Origin: an uncultured Eubacteriales bacterium
GTDB taxonomy: Bacteria > Bacillota > Clostridia > Peptostreptococcales > Anaerovoracaceae
Assembly: GCA_902786855.1 (NCBI GenBank)
Contig: CADAEH010000019.1
Location: 1 to 39,440 of the forward strand
Direction: 5' to 3'
Length of the DNA stretch: 39,440 nucleotides
The notes beneath the pieces are model-generated. The model had not been told where the DNA came from. It did not search any database and saw only the letters and a program-made list of their open reading frames with translations. The stretch's first letter is position 1; the number at the start of each line of letters is the position of its first letter. This document shows positions 14,614-22,340 of the stretch, piece after piece. The position numbers and the translations under genes are program-made.

Positions 14614-15720
14614 GTGCCGGACAGAACATTAATGAATGATTTTGTGATAGAAAAAGTAAGCAGCCGTGAAAAGTACGAAGGTCTGCGCGATCTGTGGGTA
14701 AGGATTTTCGGTGATGAGCCGGGATTCGTGGATGCGTTCTATGAGACCTTTGGTGCGGATCTTTCATTTGAGTCGGGATCTGATGAGATATCCGGATTCG
14801 TGATCTGTAACGATGATGGACAGGTGGTCTCTGCTCTGACACTTTACAGATGCGGCAGCATGTACGTGCCGAAAGAGTACGGGCTGGATCCGGATTCCGA
14901 TGAAGAGGATGAAGAGTATGAAGAGTATGCAGAGTACATTGCTGCCCTTTTAGACTTAGACGGCCTGCCGGTATACGTGTCGTATGCGATCTGCACAGAT
15001 CCGGAATATCGCGGGCAGGGGCTAGCGGCAGCTCTTACAGAATATGTACGGGAGCTCGTTACTTCAGATACAGGTCTCAGAGGGATATCTCTGGTATCGC
15101 CTGCCGAGGCATCACTCATCGGTTTTTACAGTGAACTCGGATACAGAGAAGGCTTTTACGCCAGCGAGGGGATCGGATTCCCTGAGATGCTTGAGTTCAG
15201 TGAAGGATTCGACGAGGACTATGATGACCTATACGATGATCCTGAGGCTGAAAGCATGATGTGGGGTCTTGGACCTGACGGAATGCCCGGGCTCATAGAA
15301 GATGAAGACGGGTTCGATACTTTCGAGCCTGAAATGAGTGTCACCAGAGCTGATACCACTATATATGACAGGTATAGGGAAGCGTTTCTGTCAGACACAG
15401 TACATGTGTCATTGAGCAGCAATATGCTTGCGCTGATCAGGATGTGCAGTCTTGACGGAGACGGTCTTCTTATTATCAATGGCGGGGATGCTGTGGCAGT
15501 GATGGGTGAGACAGGACGCATCGCGGATGAATTACTGGTAAGCCCAATGCTGATGGAGATCTCTTCAGAGATCGAAGCAGAGATCGCTGCGAGGCTTGCG
15601 AAAAGTTTTGGGCTCGAGAGGCTGACCTACAGAACGCCGGGATATGGCATCAGCCAGTCCATGTACGCAGCATCAGCTGATCATGAGATCACAGGCTATT
15701 TTGGCTTTCCGATCGAATGA
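14614..15720 (+). CDS. GNAT-family N-acetyltransferase, acidic, with C-terminal extension
   Basis: The 368-residue protein has an N-terminal GNAT domain. The acetyl-CoA loop is in AICTDPEYRGQGLAAALTEY (about residues 128-147), followed by FYSELGYREGFYAS. Acidic inserts (DPDSDEEDEEYEEYAEY near 92-108, and DEDYDDLYDDPEAE near 199-212) are unusual. The C-terminal 130 residues form a second domain resembling the Eis-like partner of some clostridial acetyltransferases. The start is uncertain: GTG 14614 and ATG 14632 are in frame and neither has a strong ribosome binding site. Substrate unknown. Confidence 0.8.
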   Translation: MPDRTLMNDFVIEKVSSREKYEGLRDLWVRIFGDEPGFVDAFYETFGADLSFESGSDEISGFVICNDDGQVVSALTLYRCGSMYVPKEYGLDPDSDEEDEEYEEYAEYIAALLDLDGLPVYVSYAICTDPEYRGQGLAAALTEYVRELVTSDTGLRGISLVSPAEASLIGFYSELGYREGFYASEGIGFPEMLEFSEGFDEDYDDLYDDPEAESMMWGLGPDGMPGLIEDEDGFDTFEPEMSVTRADTTIYDRYREAFLSDTVHVSLSSNMLALIRMCSLDGDGLLIINGGDAVAVMGETGRIADELLVSPMLMEISSEIEAEIAARLAKSFGLERLTYRTPGYGISQSMYAASADHEITGYFGFPIE

Positions 15721-15809
15721 TGACCCGGCAGCCGGGCGGTGATCCGATACAGTGCAAAGCCCAGTCATAAGCAACTGCATAAAAGATACAGTTATAAAAG
15801 GAGAGAATC

Positions 15810-16409
15810 ATGAACATTGTATGCCTCGATATGGAAGGTGTTATCTATCCTGAAATCTGGATCGCTTTCAGTGAGGAGAGCGGCATCCCTGAACTCAGGA
15901 GGACGACGCGGGACGAGCCGGATTATGACAAGCTGATGAAATGGAGAATGGGCATCCTCAGAGAGCATGGTCTTAAACTCAAGGATGTTCAGAATACCAT
16001 AGCTAAGATACGTCCTCTTCCGGGGGCAAAGGAGTTCCTCGACGAACTTCGCTCCATTACTCAGGTCATCATATTGAGCGATACATTCTCTCAGTTCGCA
16101 CAGCCCCTGATGGAGCAGCTCGGATGGCCGACTATATTCTGCAATGAGCTGATCATTGATGATGAGGGATATATAGCAGACATGAAGATGCGCTGTGACC
16201 ATTCCAAGCTCACAACAGTAAGGGGACTGCAGGCTATCGGCTACGACACTATCGCTGCAGGCGACAGCTATAATGACCTTGAGATGATAGAGGCAAGCAA
16301 AGCCGGATTCCTGTTCAGATCTACGGAAAAGATCAAAGCTGACTATCCTCAGTATCCTGCATTCGAAGAATTCGACGAATTCCTCGAAGCAATCAAAGCA
16401 GCTCTTTAG
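15810..16409 (+). CDS. thrH: ThrH: phosphoserine phosphatase / homoserine phosphotransferase
   Basis: HAD-superfamily enzyme of 199 residues. It follows the known Pseudomonas ThrH closely: CLDMEGVIYPEIWIAF with the catalytic Asp pair, TTRDEPDYDKLMKWRM, EHGLKLKDVQ, VIILSDTFSQFAQPLM and AAGDSYNDLEMI, all in the family's order. It transfers phosphate from phosphoserine, or between phosphoserine and homoserine, feeding serine or threonine synthesis. ATG 15810 follows AAAAGGAGAG. No thr or ser genes are adjacent. Confidence 0.92.
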   Translation: MNIVCLDMEGVIYPEIWIAFSEESGIPELRRTTRDEPDYDKLMKWRMGILREHGLKLKDVQNTIAKIRPLPGAKEFLDELRSITQVIILSDTFSQFAQPLMEQLGWPTIFCNELIIDDEGYIADMKMRCDHSKLTTVRGLQAIGYDTIAAGDSYNDLEMIEASKAGFLFRSTEKIKADYPQYPAFEEFDEFLEAIKAAL

Positions 16410-16428
16410 TTTTTCCTACTGAACAAAT

Positions 16429-16468
16429 AGGAATATTCCTTGACAACCTCCATGTGTGGTTGTAGTAT
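16429..16468 (+). promoter_or_regulatory. Promoter with overlapping operators for the DUF1858 gene
   Basis: TTGACA (16440-16445), 17 bases and TAGTAT (16463-16468) form a near-consensus sigma-A promoter. A perfect 12-bp palindrome AGGAATATTCCT (16429-16440) touches the -35 box. A second dyad ACAACC-N9-GGTTGT (16443-16448 and 16458-16463) fills the spacer. Further down, ACAGTAAT occurs twice in tandem before the ribosome binding site. Promoter and dyads are seen; regulation is inferred. Confidence 0.65.
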
Positions 16469-16520
16469 ATGCAAGGTAACTGATTACACAGTAATACAGT
16501 AATAAAGGAGACTAATTATC

Positions 16521-16712
16521 ATGATTACTAAAGATATGATCATTGGAGACGTTATCAGCGAGCATCCTGAGCTGGTTCGCACATTCTTTGCAAACGGCAT
16601 GATGTGCATCGGCTGCCCTGCTTCCCAGGGTGAGTCCATTGAGGCAGCTGCTCAGGTCCACGGACTTGACGGCGACGCTCTCGTAGCAGCACTCAACGAG
16701 GCACTTGCATAA
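16521..16712 (+). CDS. DUF1858 protein (hybrid-cluster-associated redox disulfide domain)
   Basis: The 63-residue protein consists of one DUF1858 domain: MITKDMIIGDVISEHPELVRTFF, then MMCIGCPAS with a CxxC pair (C29, C32), then an Ala-rich helix. Such proteins occur beside hybrid-cluster proteins and in anaerobes, and are thought to carry a redox-active disulfide. ATG 16521 follows AAAGGAGA. It is monocistronic: a strong promoter lies upstream and a terminator directly downstream. No hybrid-cluster gene is in the window. Confidence 0.92.
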   Translation: MITKDMIIGDVISEHPELVRTFFANGMMCIGCPASQGESIEAAAQVHGLDGDALVAALNEALA

Positions 16713-16746
16713 CGATCTGCAGCAATAATACAGATATGTTCTGATG

Positions 16747-16782
16747 GCCGGGTCCTTATATGGATCCGGCAGTTCTTTTTTT
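16747..16782 (+). terminator. Rho-independent terminator after the DUF1858 gene
   Basis: GCCGGGTCC (16747-16755) pairs with GGATCCGGC (16762-16770), with one G-T pair and a six-base loop. AGTTC and TTTTTTT follow. Confidence 0.88.
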
Positions 16783-16884
16783 GCATATTTTGTGGCAAAA
16801 AACGATTATCACCACAATATCTATTGGAAAAAAGAGGTTAAAAGGGTACAATCTGTAAGAAGAAGAGGATAAGGAGGAACTGAG

Positions 16885-17646
16885 ATGTATTATGAAGTAA
16901 GTCAGGAAGTTTTCGATAAGCTGCCGGATTTTGTTGTAGGCGTCGTCGCTGTTACCGGTATCGACAATTCAAAAGATGTTCCGGCTGTATCTAAAATGCT
17001 TGAAGAGAATGCAGAAGCTGTAAGGGCTTATTTTGAGGAGAGCGGCAACAAGGCTAAAAACGATCCATGCGTGGTACCGTACAGAGAAGCCTTCCGTGCA
17101 CTTGGCATCAATCCGAACAGATATGCATGCGCCGCCGAAGCCCTGATGGACCGTATCGCAAAGGGAAAAGGCATGCCTTCTATCAACCCTGCTGTAGACC
17201 TCGGAAATGCCATCTCACTTAAATACAAGCTTCCGATAGGAGCACACGATCTCTATTCATTCGTACGTCCTGACGGAACGGGCAGAGGAACCGCAGATGC
17301 GGGCCTTGAGGTGAGACCTGCAACGGCAGAAGATACATTCAGACCTTTCGGAGCGGAAGAGGGTGAATTTGACAACCCGGAACCGGGCGAAGTCGTATAC
17401 GTATCAGGTCATGAAGTCAGGACACGCCGCTGGACATGGAGACAGAGCGAGGTAGGCAAAATGACAGAAAAGACTGCCGGTGTGCTGTATCCGATCGACG
17501 GTTTTGCAAGTGTCAACCTTGAAGAAGTCAGAAAAGCGATGAAAGAGTTCACAGAGCTTCTGGCCAACTATTTTGCAAGATCAGGCTACAGCTGCACGGT
17601 AGAGACAGGTCTTGTTGACAAGGATAACCGCCGGTTTGAATTCTGA
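16885..17646 (+). CDS. B3/B4 tRNA-binding-domain protein (PheT-like)
   Basis: The 253-residue stand-alone protein resembles the B3/B4 domain of phenylalanyl-tRNA synthetase beta. Diagnostic stretches are VVPYREAFRALGINPNRYACAAEALMDRI, PSINPAVDLGNAISLKYKLPIGAHD and the late RRWTWRQSEVGKMTEKT. The B3/B4 domain in PheRS houses the editing site for misacylated Tyr-tRNA, so free homologues may act as trans-editing or tRNA-binding factors, but this has not been shown for this subgroup as far as I know. ATG 16885 follows AAGGAGGA. Confidence 0.85.
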   Translation: MYYEVSQEVFDKLPDFVVGVVAVTGIDNSKDVPAVSKMLEENAEAVRAYFEESGNKAKNDPCVVPYREAFRALGINPNRYACAAEALMDRIAKGKGMPSINPAVDLGNAISLKYKLPIGAHDLYSFVRPDGTGRGTADAGLEVRPATAEDTFRPFGAEEGEFDNPEPGEVVYVSGHEVRTRRWTWRQSEVGKMTEKTAGVLYPIDGFASVNLEEVRKAMKEFTELLANYFARSGYSCTVETGLVDKDNRRFEF

Positions 17647-17701
17647 TACTGATGTGACACATAAACAATAAGCATACCTGCAGAGCAGAGAGGTCGATAT
17701 C

Positions 17702-18217
17702 ATGAAGTATAATATCAGGAAAAAGGAAGAATACTCACTTGCTGTATCACCGCCGATCACAAGCGGAGATGATCTTACTGATGAGATCAAGGCATGCCTG
17801 ATAGAGCAGGCTATGGGCGTACTTAAGAATTCTTATGCGCCATACTCACACTATAATGTGGCTGCGGCAGCTCTGTTTTCTTCAGGAAAGATATATACCG
17901 GCGCCAATATTGAAAGTGCTGCTTTCACAGCTACGGTATGCGCCGAGCGAAATGCGATACATCATGCAGCTGCCATGGGAGAGCGGAAACTGATCGCGAT
18001 AGCCATCGTCGGAGGACCTGATTCTGATGATGCGGGAGATCTGGCCAGGCATGATTACTGCACACCGTGTGGTATCTGCAGGCAGGTGATGAGGGATTTT
18101 GCGGATCCGCATGAGATGAGGGTGATCTGTGCAAGATCAGCAGACGATTATAAAGAATGGACGCTCGAAGAGATGCTCCCGGAGAGCTTTGGCCCGGAAG
18201 ATCTCGAGGAGGAATAG
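17702..18217 (+). CDS. cdd: Cytidine deaminase
   Basis: Deaminates cytidine and deoxycytidine in pyrimidine salvage. The 171-residue protein has the zinc site TVCAERNA (C80, E82) and PCGICRQ (C123, C126), plus the substrate stretch YAPYSHYNVAAA and TGANIESAAF. It carries about 35 extra N-terminal residues and a short acidic tail compared with the usual 130-residue enzyme. ATG 17702 has only AGAGAGG upstream. The next gene starts three bases after its stop. Confidence 0.94.
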   Translation: MKYNIRKKEEYSLAVSPPITSGDDLTDEIKACLIEQAMGVLKNSYAPYSHYNVAAAALFSSGKIYTGANIESAAFTATVCAERNAIHHAAAMGERKLIAIAIVGGPDSDDAGDLARHDYCTPCGICRQVMRDFADPHEMRVICARSADDYKEWTLEEMLPESFGPEDLEEE

Positions 18218-18220
18218 ACT

Positions 18221-19033
18221 ATGAGCAGAGTAGAAAGACACAAGAACGAATACAGTAAGGCAGACCGGGAAGCGCTGGAAAAAAACAAGCCGTCTAATGA
18301 TGCTGCAGATCTGAAATCTGACTTTGGAAAAGGAGAAAAGGCGGCTGAGCAGACCGGACAGGCAAAGCCTGCACAGAGCACCGGCGTGGACCGTGAAGTC
18401 CCGAGAAAGGGCAGAGCTGCAAGGAACAAGAAAGAAGCACAGGCTGAAGAGACCGGCATCCTCGACCAGACCGAAGAGGAAAAAGCACGTGCCAGAAAAG
18501 AAGCCCGTGCAATGGGTGACGGGAGACCGGAATTCCATGGCGGCAGGCTGCTCGGGGGTCTGATACATCTGATCGGAACGCTGATCATTATTGCTGCGAT
18601 AGTCTCATGCCTTGGACTGTATGTTCCCCGTTTTGCGGGTATAGGTCAGTATGACGTAAAGGACGGAAGCATGGAACCTGCGATACCGACAGGCAGCATG
18701 GTATATTCAGCTCAGGTCGAACCTTCTACACTGTCACAGGGTGATGTCATTGTCTTCTATGCCAATGAGAGCGGAAGCACACCTGTTACACACAGAGTGG
18801 TCGAGAATAAAATAGCTGACGGAAATGTGGTCACAAAGGGCGATGCCAACGCTCAGAATGATCCTGAGCCGGTGCCATACTCTAATATCATCGGAAAGAA
18901 GGTACTCAGTGTACCTATGCTGGGATATCTTGCAGCTCCGATGGAAAGCACGCTCGGCAAGGTCGCTATGGGACTGGTAATAATCGGAGCATATCTGCTG
19001 ACGGTGATAGGTTCAAGGATGCGCAAAGCATAG
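18221..19033 (+). CDS. Signal peptidase I, ER/archaeal type (SipW-like), long cytosolic head
   Basis: The 270-residue membrane peptidase has Ser in DGSMEPAIPTGSM (S150) and His instead of Lys in TPVTHRVVE (H191), the mark of the Ser/His (ER, SipW-like) class. The Asp-bearing GDANAQNDPEPVPYSNIIGK follows. Transmembrane helices are near 113-135 and 246-266. An unusual feature is a hydrophilic, lysine- and glutamate-rich N-terminal head of about 105 residues. SipW-type enzymes often process biofilm or pilin substrates, but none is encoded nearby. GGAGGA precedes ATG 18221, overlapping the end of cdd, so the two are coupled. Confidence 0.9.
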   Translation: MSRVERHKNEYSKADREALEKNKPSNDAADLKSDFGKGEKAAEQTGQAKPAQSTGVDREVPRKGRAARNKKEAQAEETGILDQTEEEKARARKEARAMGDGRPEFHGGRLLGGLIHLIGTLIIIAAIVSCLGLYVPRFAGIGQYDVKDGSMEPAIPTGSMVYSAQVEPSTLSQGDVIVFYANESGSTPVTHRVVENKIADGNVVTKGDANAQNDPEPVPYSNIIGKKVLSVPMLGYLAAPMESTLGKVAMGLVIIGAYLLTVIGSRMRKA

Positions 19034-19094
19034 AGCATGATCCGGAGCGAGCGACATCCGGCGGCTGTTACAGATCCGGAATACAAAAGCATAA

Positions 19095-19133
19095 AAGAGC
19101 GGATGCAGATCCAACGATCCGGCATCCGCTCTT
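19095..19133. terminator. Hairpin between convergent signal peptidase and pepT genes
   Basis: AAGAGCGGATGC (19095-19106) pairs perfectly with GCATCCGCTCTT (19122-19133) around a 15-base loop. T content after the stem is modest on the plus strand, while AAAA before the stem gives a T-run on the minus strand. It most likely ends pepT transcription and perhaps both. Confidence 0.7.
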
Positions 19134-19157
19134 GCTGTATTGTTCTTTCTGTCTTCG

Positions 19158-20384
19158 TCAGTCCTTTATCCGTGCGATCTCTACCAGAACATCTGCCATC
19201 TTTTCAAGTGATTGCACCGGCAGATATTCCTGAGTCCCGTGGAAGTTATGACCGCCTGTCGGGAGATTAGGGCAAGGGAGACCTCTGTATGAGAGATCTG
19301 CACCGTCAGTACCGCCCCTGACCGGGATCACCCTCGGCTGTACCCCGCATGCTTCAAATGCAGCCTTTGCATCATCTATAAGGAACATGTGAGGCTCTAT
19401 GAGTTCTTTCATATTGTAGTATGTGTCTCTGATCTCGAGCATAAGTGCTCCATCATACTTGGCATTGATATAATCGGCAGCTGATCTCATCAGCAGTTTT
19501 TTCTTTTCAAAAAGATCAGTATCATGATCACGGATCAGATACTGCATTTCAGCATATCCGACACCTGCATTTATGAATATAAGGTGGAAGAATCCCTCAT
19601 AACCCTCGGTGATTTCAGGTCTCTGCTCCTGCGGCAGCAACCGATCGAACTCACCTGCGATACGGGCGGCGTTGACCATCCGTCCCTTGGCTGTACCCGG
19701 ATGGATCTGATTTCCTCTTATAGAAATGAAAGCAGTAGCGGCGTTGAAATTCTCATACTCTATCTCGCCGATCGCCCCGCCGTCGACAGTATATGCATAC
19801 TCCACTCCAAAATCTTCGATATCGAAAAAGTCTGCACCGTTGCCGATCTCCTCATCAGAAGTGAAGCCGATCGCTATCTTACCATGTTTTATCTCAGGGT
19901 CGGCAAGAAGACGCTCTGCCATGGTCATGATCTCTGCTACTCCGGCCTTGTCATCACAGCCGAGAAGCGAGACACCGTCAGTGACGATGAGATCCTGACC
20001 GATATAATTCATCATGTCGGGGAAAATCTCCGGATCGAGAGAGACTTCATCGCTCAGAGCGATCACACCTCCGTCATAGTCTCTGACTATCCTTGATCCG
20101 CTTGCATCGCCTGATGGCCCCGCAGCGGTATCCATATGTGCAATGAAACCAAGGGTGCGGTCTGTATCAGTGTTTGCAGGGATCTCGCCGTAGACGTAGC
20201 AGTGCTCTTCATCTATGCGAACATTGCTGACTCCCATCTCACGCATCTCATCTGCAAGCAATCTGCAGAGTGTGAACTGGCCGGGAGTACTCGGATGGGT
20301 ACCGGTGGTCTCATCTGACTGCGTGTCTACAGAGATATATCTGAAGAATCTTTCAGTGATTTTACTCATGCTGTTTTTGTCCAT
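19158..20384 (-). CDS. pepT: Peptidase T (tripeptide aminopeptidase)
   Basis: Zinc M20B peptidase releasing N-terminal residues from tripeptides. The protein of 408 residues has GFIAHMDTA (metal His and Asp), LLGCDDKAGVAEIMT, FTSDEEIGNGADFF (catalytic Glu pair) and RGGTDGADLSYRGLPCPNLPTGGHNFHG at the end. Start ATG 20384 is chosen because AGGAG lies ten bases upstream. The ATG at 20369 (MSKITERF) is an alternative, and the longest frame from 20408 has no ribosome binding site. Single gene, convergent with the signal peptidase. Confidence 0.95.
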   Translation of the reverse strand: MDKNSMSKITERFFRYISVDTQSDETTGTHPSTPGQFTLCRLLADEMREMGVSNVRIDEEHCYVYGEIPANTDTDRTLGFIAHMDTAAGPSGDASGSRIVRDYDGGVIALSDEVSLDPEIFPDMMNYIGQDLIVTDGVSLLGCDDKAGVAEIMTMAERLLADPEIKHGKIAIGFTSDEEIGNGADFFDIEDFGVEYAYTVDGGAIGEIEYENFNAATAFISIRGNQIHPGTAKGRMVNAARIAGEFDRLLPQEQRPEITEGYEGFFHLIFINAGVGYAEMQYLIRDHDTDLFEKKKLLMRSAADYINAKYDGALMLEIRDTYYNMKELIEPHMFLIDDAKAAFEACGVQPRVIPVRGGTDGADLSYRGLPCPNLPTGGHNFHGTQEYLPVQSLEKMADVLVEIARIKD

Positions 20385-20572
20385 ATGTCTAATGCTCCTT
20401 CCACACAATTGTATGTCATTTCAGCGATAAATCAATAGGAGATATTTCATGTAGCGCGGGAAATATGATAAAATACTTTGTGGTTATGAAGAGGCGATAA
20501 AACAGGTAGAAATCTCCTGATATCGCCCTGAAAATGATTGATTTTATGGACATAACGGCAGGAGGAATACTA

Positions 20573-21475
20573 ATGTTAAAGAATTTCAAAGAAATGGCTG
20601 AACTGGTCAAAGCTAACCCGGTCAAGAAGAGAATCGTTCTTTGCTGCGCTCACGATGAGCACTCTCTGGATGCAGTTTATGAAGCATTCAAAGAAGGCGT
20701 CGTTGAGCCTGTATTTGTCGGCAAGGAAGACGAGATCAGGAAGATCTGTGCTGACGAGGGCTTCGATTTCGGCGATGTTAAGATCTATAACGAAGAAGAT
20801 GATGTTGAGGCAGCCAAAACAGCAGTCCGTCTGATCCGTGAAGGAGAGGGAGACTTCCTGATGAAGGGCCGCATGCAGACATCAGATCTGCTCAGACAGG
20901 TAGTAAATAAGGAGACAGGTCTCCAGTGCGGAAAGATCATGTCCCACGTAGGACTTTTCCAGGTTCCTAATTATCATAAAGTAGTTGTTCTCACAGACGG
21001 CGGTATGCTGCTCGCACCTAATCTCGAGCAAAAGGTAAAGATCATCAACAATGCGGTCGATGTACTTCATGCACTCGGCTATGAAGATCCTAAGGTCGCA
21101 GTAGTCTGCGGAGCAGAAGTGCTCAATCCTAAGGCTCAGGAGTCAGTAGATGCTGCAGCTCTCAAGGAGATGAATCAGAAAGGCGAGATCACAGGCTGCA
21201 CAGTCGAAGGACCGATCTCATACGACATCGCACTCAGCAAAGAGATCGCAGACTTCAAGAAATTCGACAGTCCAGTTGCAGGCGAAGCAGATGCACTGAT
21301 CATGCCTATGATGGCAGCAGGAAATATGCTCGGAAAGGCCTGGACAGTCAGCGGAGACGGCATGATGGCAGGTATGGTAGTAGGAGCAAAAGCACCTATC
21401 GTACTCACATCAAGAGGCTCAAGTGCAGAAGAGAAATTCTACTCCATCGCACTCGCAGCAGCTGCATCAAATTAG
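20573..21475 (+). CDS. ptb: Phosphate acyltransferase, probably phosphate butyryltransferase
   Basis: Converts acyl-CoA and phosphate to acyl phosphate and CoA. The 300-residue protein has the Ptb/Pta C-terminal fold: FLMKGRMQTSDLLRQVVNKETGL, VVLTDGGMLLAPNLEQKVKIINNAV, EVLNPKAQESVDAAALKEM, CTVEGPISYDIALSKE, GEADALIMPMMAAGNMLGKAW and LTSRGSSAEEKFYSIALA. Length favours phosphate butyryltransferase over phosphotransacetylase, but no butyrate kinase gene is adjacent and specificity is not proven. ATG 20573 follows GGAGGA. Confidence 0.88.
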   Translation: MLKNFKEMAELVKANPVKKRIVLCCAHDEHSLDAVYEAFKEGVVEPVFVGKEDEIRKICADEGFDFGDVKIYNEEDDVEAAKTAVRLIREGEGDFLMKGRMQTSDLLRQVVNKETGLQCGKIMSHVGLFQVPNYHKVVVLTDGGMLLAPNLEQKVKIINNAVDVLHALGYEDPKVAVVCGAEVLNPKAQESVDAAALKEMNQKGEITGCTVEGPISYDIALSKEIADFKKFDSPVAGEADALIMPMMAAGNMLGKAWTVSGDGMMAGMVVGAKAPIVLTSRGSSAEEKFYSIALAAAASN

Positions 21476-21505
21476 AGCATCATCCTTTTACAGGAAGAGT
21501 TTGAT

Positions 21506-21528
21506 ATCCCGGGCCGGCGGCCCGGGAT
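21506..21528. promoter_or_regulatory. Strong GC hairpin between ptb and the sirtuin gene
   Basis: ATCCCGGGCC (21506-21515) pairs with GGCCCGGGAT (21519-21528) around a GGC loop. No T-run follows, and the stem ends 12 bases before the sirtuin ATG, which lacks a Shine-Dalgarno sequence. It may stabilise the ptb transcript end or limit sirtuin translation. Confidence 0.55.
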
Positions 21529-21540
21529 GTATTGATATTT

Positions 21541-22266
21541 ATGGATAAAATCATCGAACTTCAGAACATAATAGACCGATCCCGCCGTATAGTGTTCTAC
21601 GGCGGAGCCGGAGTCTCGACCGCCAGCGGGATACCTGATTTCCGTTCAGAGGACGGACTCTATTCAAGTGTCAGATCAGCAGTGCCGGCCGAAGAGATCC
21701 TCAGCGCGACATATTTTGCGCTGCATACAGCAGAGTTCTATGATTTTTACCGCAAGTACATGGTACATCCTGATGCACAGCCCAACGCAGTCCACCGGTA
21801 CCTGTACGAACTTGAGAAGGCTGACAAGCTGCGGGGCATCGTCACGCAGAACATCGACGGTCTTCACAAAAGGGCAGGTAATAAGCGTGTCTATGAGCTG
21901 CATGGCAGCATTTATGAAAACTACTGTGTTCACTGTGAGACAGAATATCCACTGGAAAAAATCATGCAGTCTGAGGGGATACCGCGCTGTGATGTATGCG
22001 GCGGTATCATCAAACCATGGGTCGTGCTTTATGGGGAAGCGCTGGACAAATACACATGCATAGGAGCTCAGAGAGAGATTTCCGGAGCTGACACCTTGAT
22101 CGTCGCAGGCACTTCTCTGACGGTAGAGCCCGCGGCATCCTTTATAGGTGACTTCAGCGGAAAGAATCTGATCATCATAAATAAAGAAGAGACGCCTGCC
22201 GACAGCAAGGCTGACCTGCTGATAAGAGACGATGTTGCATGGGTATTCGCAAAGCTGACAGTCTGA
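21541..22266 (+). CDS. cobB: NAD-dependent protein deacylase (sirtuin)
   Basis: Removes acyl groups from lysines using NAD. The 241-residue protein has GAGVSTASGIPDFRSEDGLY, TQNIDGLHKRAG, catalytic YELHGS (H121), the zinc-binding Cys set C129, C132, C150 and C153, and VAGTSLTVEPAASF. No ribosome binding site is seen before ATG 21541. An upstream TTG at 21532 is in frame. A strong hairpin lies just before the start. Placement after an acyl-phosphate-producing enzyme is notable because acyl phosphates acylate proteins chemically. Confidence 0.95.
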   Translation: MDKIIELQNIIDRSRRIVFYGGAGVSTASGIPDFRSEDGLYSSVRSAVPAEEILSATYFALHTAEFYDFYRKYMVHPDAQPNAVHRYLYELEKADKLRGIVTQNIDGLHKRAGNKRVYELHGSIYENYCVHCETEYPLEKIMQSEGIPRCDVCGGIIKPWVVLYGEALDKYTCIGAQREISGADTLIVAGTSLTVEPAASFIGDFSGKNLIIINKEETPADSKADLLIRDDVAWVFAKLTV

Positions 22267-22340
22267 TATAATACTGGCTGAACAGAGTAAGAGAATCAAG
22301 CTGATAAATGAGACAGAAGAGAATCAATAAGGAGGTTATT

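Noticed and set aside
14048-14842. 264-codon minus-strand open frame across the DUF2156 and GNAT genes
   Set aside because: It crosses two well-supported genes in antisense and has no recognisable protein features.
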